Source: Ochromonas danica (taxonomy: Eukaryota > Sar > Chrysophyceae > Chromulinales > Chromulinaceae). Taken from it: DNA of 64,000 bases. Made by a program: the position numbers and the translations under genes. The notes beneath the pieces were generated by a model. The model did not search any database, was not told where the DNA came from, and worked only from the letters and a program-made list of their open reading frames with translations. Positions within the stretch are counted from its first letter, which is position 1. Every line of letters begins with the position of its first letter. Positions 60,527-64,000 of this stretch are shown here, one piece after another. The DNA lies in NCBI GenBank assembly GCA_015146655.1, contig VKHL01000039.1, positions 62,001-126,000 of the forward strand, written 5' to 3'.

Positions 60527-62330
60527 ATGTTGGTAATACCATCAGATTGGACAACTCTGGTTCCAGGCTCTGCAGGTGCAGGTTCTTCTGGAGGTGAAAT
60601 ACAAACCAAGAAACAAGGAAGGTCATTGGGATTCTGGGATGCTTGGAGTCTTGGTGAGTCGTTTAGTCCGTTCCTTGTATGTGAATCTTTGCTTATCAAA
60701 ATGACTTGTTTTGTGGTGCCAACAGGGATTGCAATTGTTAACGCTGGTCAGATATACGGATGGAATGCTGGTAAGAATTTATGTTTCCAGCCCTAATATG
60801 AATAAATGGAGCTCATTCTGTGACGTCTGACTGGTAGGCTTGCAATTCGGCTTCACGGGTCAAGTGGCGGCTTTGATGATCGTCTCGGCAGGATTTTTCT
60901 GCATGTCGTTCTGTTTGTCCGAAATGGCTTCTTTTTTCCCTTTTGGTGGTGGCTGTTATGGCTACTGTCGATGCATTATCCATCCTTATGTGGGGTTTAT
61001 AGTGGGACTGACACAGCTCTTAGAATATATTCTCTATGTGAGCTCCACCATGGGAATGATGGTGACTTTCCTGCAAATGGCATTTAATATTGATATGGAT
61101 TTGCAGAAAACGTGGTGGTTCGTGGTCCTGTTGGGCTACTTTAGCGTGCAGTTTTGTGGCAGTACATTTCTGTGGACAGTGTGTAAAGGTCTTGCTATGG
61201 TAGCAACAATCATCATCGTCATGTATTTCCTAGCGTGCCTACCGTTGGATAACATGCGTGAGAATACTGATTTCCATCGAGAGAACTGGCAGGGAACGCA
61301 AGGATTCAAGAACTTTATGCGCATCTACCCCACCATCAATTTCTCGTATGGATGTTTCGAAGCGCTCCTCTTGAATGCGAACGAAACTCCAAATGCTACG
61401 AAGACCATTCCAAATGCCTTGATGGCTTGTATGTGCACTCTCTTCGTGACGAACATGTTGTCGATGTTTACGGCTGTGTCTGTCGCACCCGGAAGTGATG
61501 GCATTTACGCCGAAGTTGCCACGATGAATCCTGGATTCATGGCTGCATTCGATATTTCGATGGAGAGAGCCACACTGTTGACATTGCCTTCCACTTTCGC
61601 GTCGGGTTTGGGTCTATATGTCGCATCCAACAAGCTGTTGGCAGCCATGGCGGATTCGAGGGTGTACCCGAAGATCCTCTCAAACTATTGGGCTTGTTCG
61701 TTTGCAGTTTGTGGCGTTGCATATGCGGGAGCGTATGTCACCTACAATGATACTCCCGAAGTCGTCTCGATGATGTTTAATGTGTGTCTGATGTTCACTT
61801 GCGTGATCTACATGGCTATCGCAGTGTGTTACATCATTTGTGCTGAACGATACAGCTCTCTGCAACGCAATTTCACGTCACCACTGGGCGTTTATGGCGC
61901 AGTGTTAACGTTTGCGGTGTTTGGGTTGATGTTCATAGCGCTGGCATTCTTCATGAAGGACTACTCTACTCTCATTCTGTGGGTGGTGATTAATGCCGTG
62001 GGCACCATCTACTATTTCGGATACGCAACGAGAGTGGAGCAATTTTCGGAAGATGAGGTGAAGACATTTATGAAGGCTTACATCATCAATGCGAATATTC
62101 GGCGCAAGCAGCACATTCAGAGGAACAGTAAGAAGCGCATGAAGGAGATGCATAAGAAGGCTTCTAGGATGAGTAGAGTGTTTCCTGATGATCTAAGTAC
62201 CGCTCGTCAGAGTATTTCGTGGAGATTCAGCTTCAGTCTTTCTTCGAAGAGGTTGGCGTCTTCAGTGTTTCTACCAGGTTTCTTGGTTGTTAGTTCCCCT
62301 AAGGGAACTACGAGTAATATGCATGTGTAA
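60527..62330 (+). CDS. APC-superfamily permease-like transporter, copy 4
   Basis: Three exons (60527-60653, 60726-60770, 60838-62330) join in frame to 554 aa. First residues MLVIPSDWTTLVPGS. The core matches copy 3. The tail begins like copy 2 (KKASRMSRVFPDDLSTARQS) and then departs: LASSVFLPGFLVVSSPKGTT and SNMHV. The permease array ends here; downstream sequence still resembles the earlier spacers up to about 63140. Confidence 0.86.
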
Positions 62331-63178
62331 TTTGGGAACCTTTTCGTATGTTTTTCGTGCATGGACAGGGTCCATACTATTGCCAGCGATTCATTATTAA
62401 GATATCCACAACCGAGGCAACATATCTTTTTCCTCCTTGCCTACCTTGCCTACCACATTATTGTGTTTTTGGTTGATGCTATTGTTTTCTTTGATGAGGT
62501 TTTGTATTTTTTTGTCTCTTTAATGTATGATCATATTCCTTTTCAATGATATTGCTATTCTGCTGGTGATTTTACATTCCTGCTCATTTTTCATTGTTGT
62601 TGAAATTGACTGACAATGATTGGTAAAAGAGACAGTGCCTCTATTTATACGTTATACGGGAGTTGTTTTGTTCCTTTATTCGTTCGCTATTCTGCTTGAT
62701 TGTCAAGTGCCTCTTTTCATAGGCTGTTTTGATATCTACATGTTGATGGATATTTTTAGAAGCAACGATTTCATGGATTTTATGGTGTTAATCTGCACCA
62801 TAAAATATAAATTATATTATTTTGATCAAATATTAATGTTAATATTGAATCATGTAACAGTGTCGGCAGTTCTACCGACACTGTATACTTGTGGTGAGTG
62901 AAGACCATTGACTCTCCAGCAGTTGTGTTCTATAATACTTACACTTATTAGGAGTGTGAGTTGTTCAAAACTGTACAGTATCATGCTAGTACTGTATTAT
63001 GTTAATTATATGTATGTTGTTGTTGTTGATGTAAACTAAAGCCTTCCAAGTGAGGAAGACCTGTAGACCTGTTGTTGAGATCATGTAATCTGAGCCATCT
63101 CAAGTAAAGCTCTCAGATATGTGAGCTAAAGGAAGAGAGCGTTAAGATTTACAGTCAAGACCAGACAAGTGAGGACAT
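62331..63178. repeat. 3' flank of the permease array
   Basis: Third copy of the permease spacer (AAGTGAGGAAGACCTGTAGA at about 63047), containing a small 9-bp hairpin CAGTGTCGG/CCGACACTG at 62858-62883. It ends against the gamma-carbonic-anhydrase-like gene. Confidence 0.7.
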
Positions 63179-64000
63179 CTAATGCTTGATGACACCAAGC
63201 TTCTCAGCATGCTGATAGACAGTGCCATAGGGCAAGAACTCCTCAGCATGATCCTTAGAGAGGAGTTCAATTTTAGTCGCAGATTCCTTCTGAGCATTGA
63301 TCTCTTCCTCAGTAACCTGTCGGATGAGGACAGCAGGGTTACCAGCCCAGAATTCGCCAGCACGCACCAAAGTGTTGCGAACCACCACACTACCAGGTGC
63401 AATGACGGCATTTTCACCAATCTCCACACCAGCCTCCACAACGGCACCTTCACCAATGACAACGTTATTGCCAATAATAGCGGAGGAGATAACAGCCCCT
63501 GAGCCTACAGTCACGAAATCACCAATGTTGACTTCAGCAGGGAATCCAGTGTCCAGAGTCTTGACAGTGGTAATGACAGCACGATCTTGGATGTTAGAAC
63601 CAGTGCCAACAATAATAGAGTTCTTGTCACCACGAAGAACAGCACCGTACCAGATCTGTTATCAAGCCATCAAAGGTTGAAACATAAGAAATTCATCCAA
63701 TGTATATATGATGAATTGATTCGATTTCTCACCGAGACGTCATTGTAGAGCAACACCTTGCCAATGACAGAGGCATTAGGAGCCACGAAAACACCAGCAG
63801 CAACCACAGGTTTCTAACCATTCAGAAACCAAAACAGAAGCAACAACAACAACCACAACAACAACAATTGATGAGAATTATGTCATAAATGAGTATTACA
63901 AGCAAATTCCAACAATAGAGCTTTGATAGTCTTCATACGAAAAAAATAGTGAATGAGTAGGTCATGAAAACAAGAGCTCACCTTGTCATAGAGATTCATG
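63179..64000 (-). CDS. Gamma-carbonic-anhydrase-like hexapeptide-repeat protein, 3' part
   Basis: Minus-strand gene cut by the window end. Exons 64000-63982 (partial), 63813-63733 and 63655-63179 read MNLYDK-KPVVAAGVFVAPNASVIG, then SVIGKVLLYNDVSIWYGAVL-RGDKNSI, then a run of left-handed beta-helix hexapeptides (GSGAVISSAIIGNNVVIGEG, AVVEAGVEIGENAVIAPGSV) and EFWAGNPAVLIRQVTEEEI. This is the gamma-CA/CaiE-type pattern found in plant and algal mitochondrial complex I, including the WYGAVLRGD strand. The metal-binding histidines of active gamma-CA are not seen in the visible part, where NIQDRAVITT replaces the usual NIQD-H segment, so it may be a structural subunit or related acyltransferase-like protein. 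Confidence 0.83.

Noticed and set aside
52071-62153. Repeated 61-84-codon minus-strand frames within each permease copy
   Set aside because: They recur only because the permease copies are duplicated and lie antisense to conserved membrane segments.

Overview
The window is nuclear DNA of a eukaryotic alga, most likely a photosynthetic stramenopile (ochrophyte). Pointers are: many short GT-AG introns (about 48-90 nt, a few longer); a light-harvesting protein whose N-terminal signal peptide ends in a GF motif typical of complex plastids; a second protein with a similar leader; and a centriole gene (SAS-6), so the cell makes flagella. Most of the window is AT-rich, with intergenic gaps of 0.2-1.6 kb. 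The assignment rests on motifs and leader sequences only.

Layout. 1-1348: 3' end of a KDM5/JARID1-like JmjC gene. 2166-2801: plastid-type DCC thiol-disulfide protein. 3064-8235: divergent pair, pinin (minus) and a divergent Sec23/Sec24-like COPII protein (plus). 8236-9937: no gene, but a 110-bp near-perfect inverted repeat. 9938-15583: very large glycosyltransferase joining TPRs, an OGT/SPINDLY (GT41) module and a GT4-like module. 15719-23863: divergent pair, AP-4 epsilon adaptin (minus) and UPF1 (plus). 24511-26729: antenna protein, small secreted protein and a 103-bp tandem duplication. 27161-32358: GAF-histidine-kinase-receiver hybrid swollen by Thr/Asn/Ser repeats, with microsatellites filling two introns and an assembly gap. 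32359-33953: AT-rich simple-repeat desert. 33954-40561: centriole locus, where a CEP70/ADIP-like coiled-coil gene (minus) stands head to head with SAS-6 (plus), 226 bp apart. 40778-48344: signal peptide peptidase, RING protein, small four-helix membrane protein, DOT1-like methyltransferase and mitochondrial EF-G. 48791-50745: tandem pair of rhodanese/Cdc25-like (Acr2-type) genes. 51489-62330: four tandem APC-family permeases with homogenised cores and divergent tails. 63179-64000: 3' part of a gamma-carbonic-anhydrase-like gene, cut by the window edge.

How the genes relate. Most neighbours are unrelated housekeeping genes (chromatin, splicing, coat proteins, NMD, organelle translation). Two places look like real gene communities: the SAS-6/CEP70-like pair, which shares a short intergenic promoter and probably a flagellum-assembly programme, and the 48-63 kb region, which has grown by repeated tandem duplication, leaving two Acr2-type genes, four permeases, duplicated 3' flanks and a family of local repeats.

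I saw no tRNA, rRNA, CRISPR array, retroelement or DNA transposon with recognisable coding sequence. Exon boundaries were placed by eye from splice signals and reading frame.
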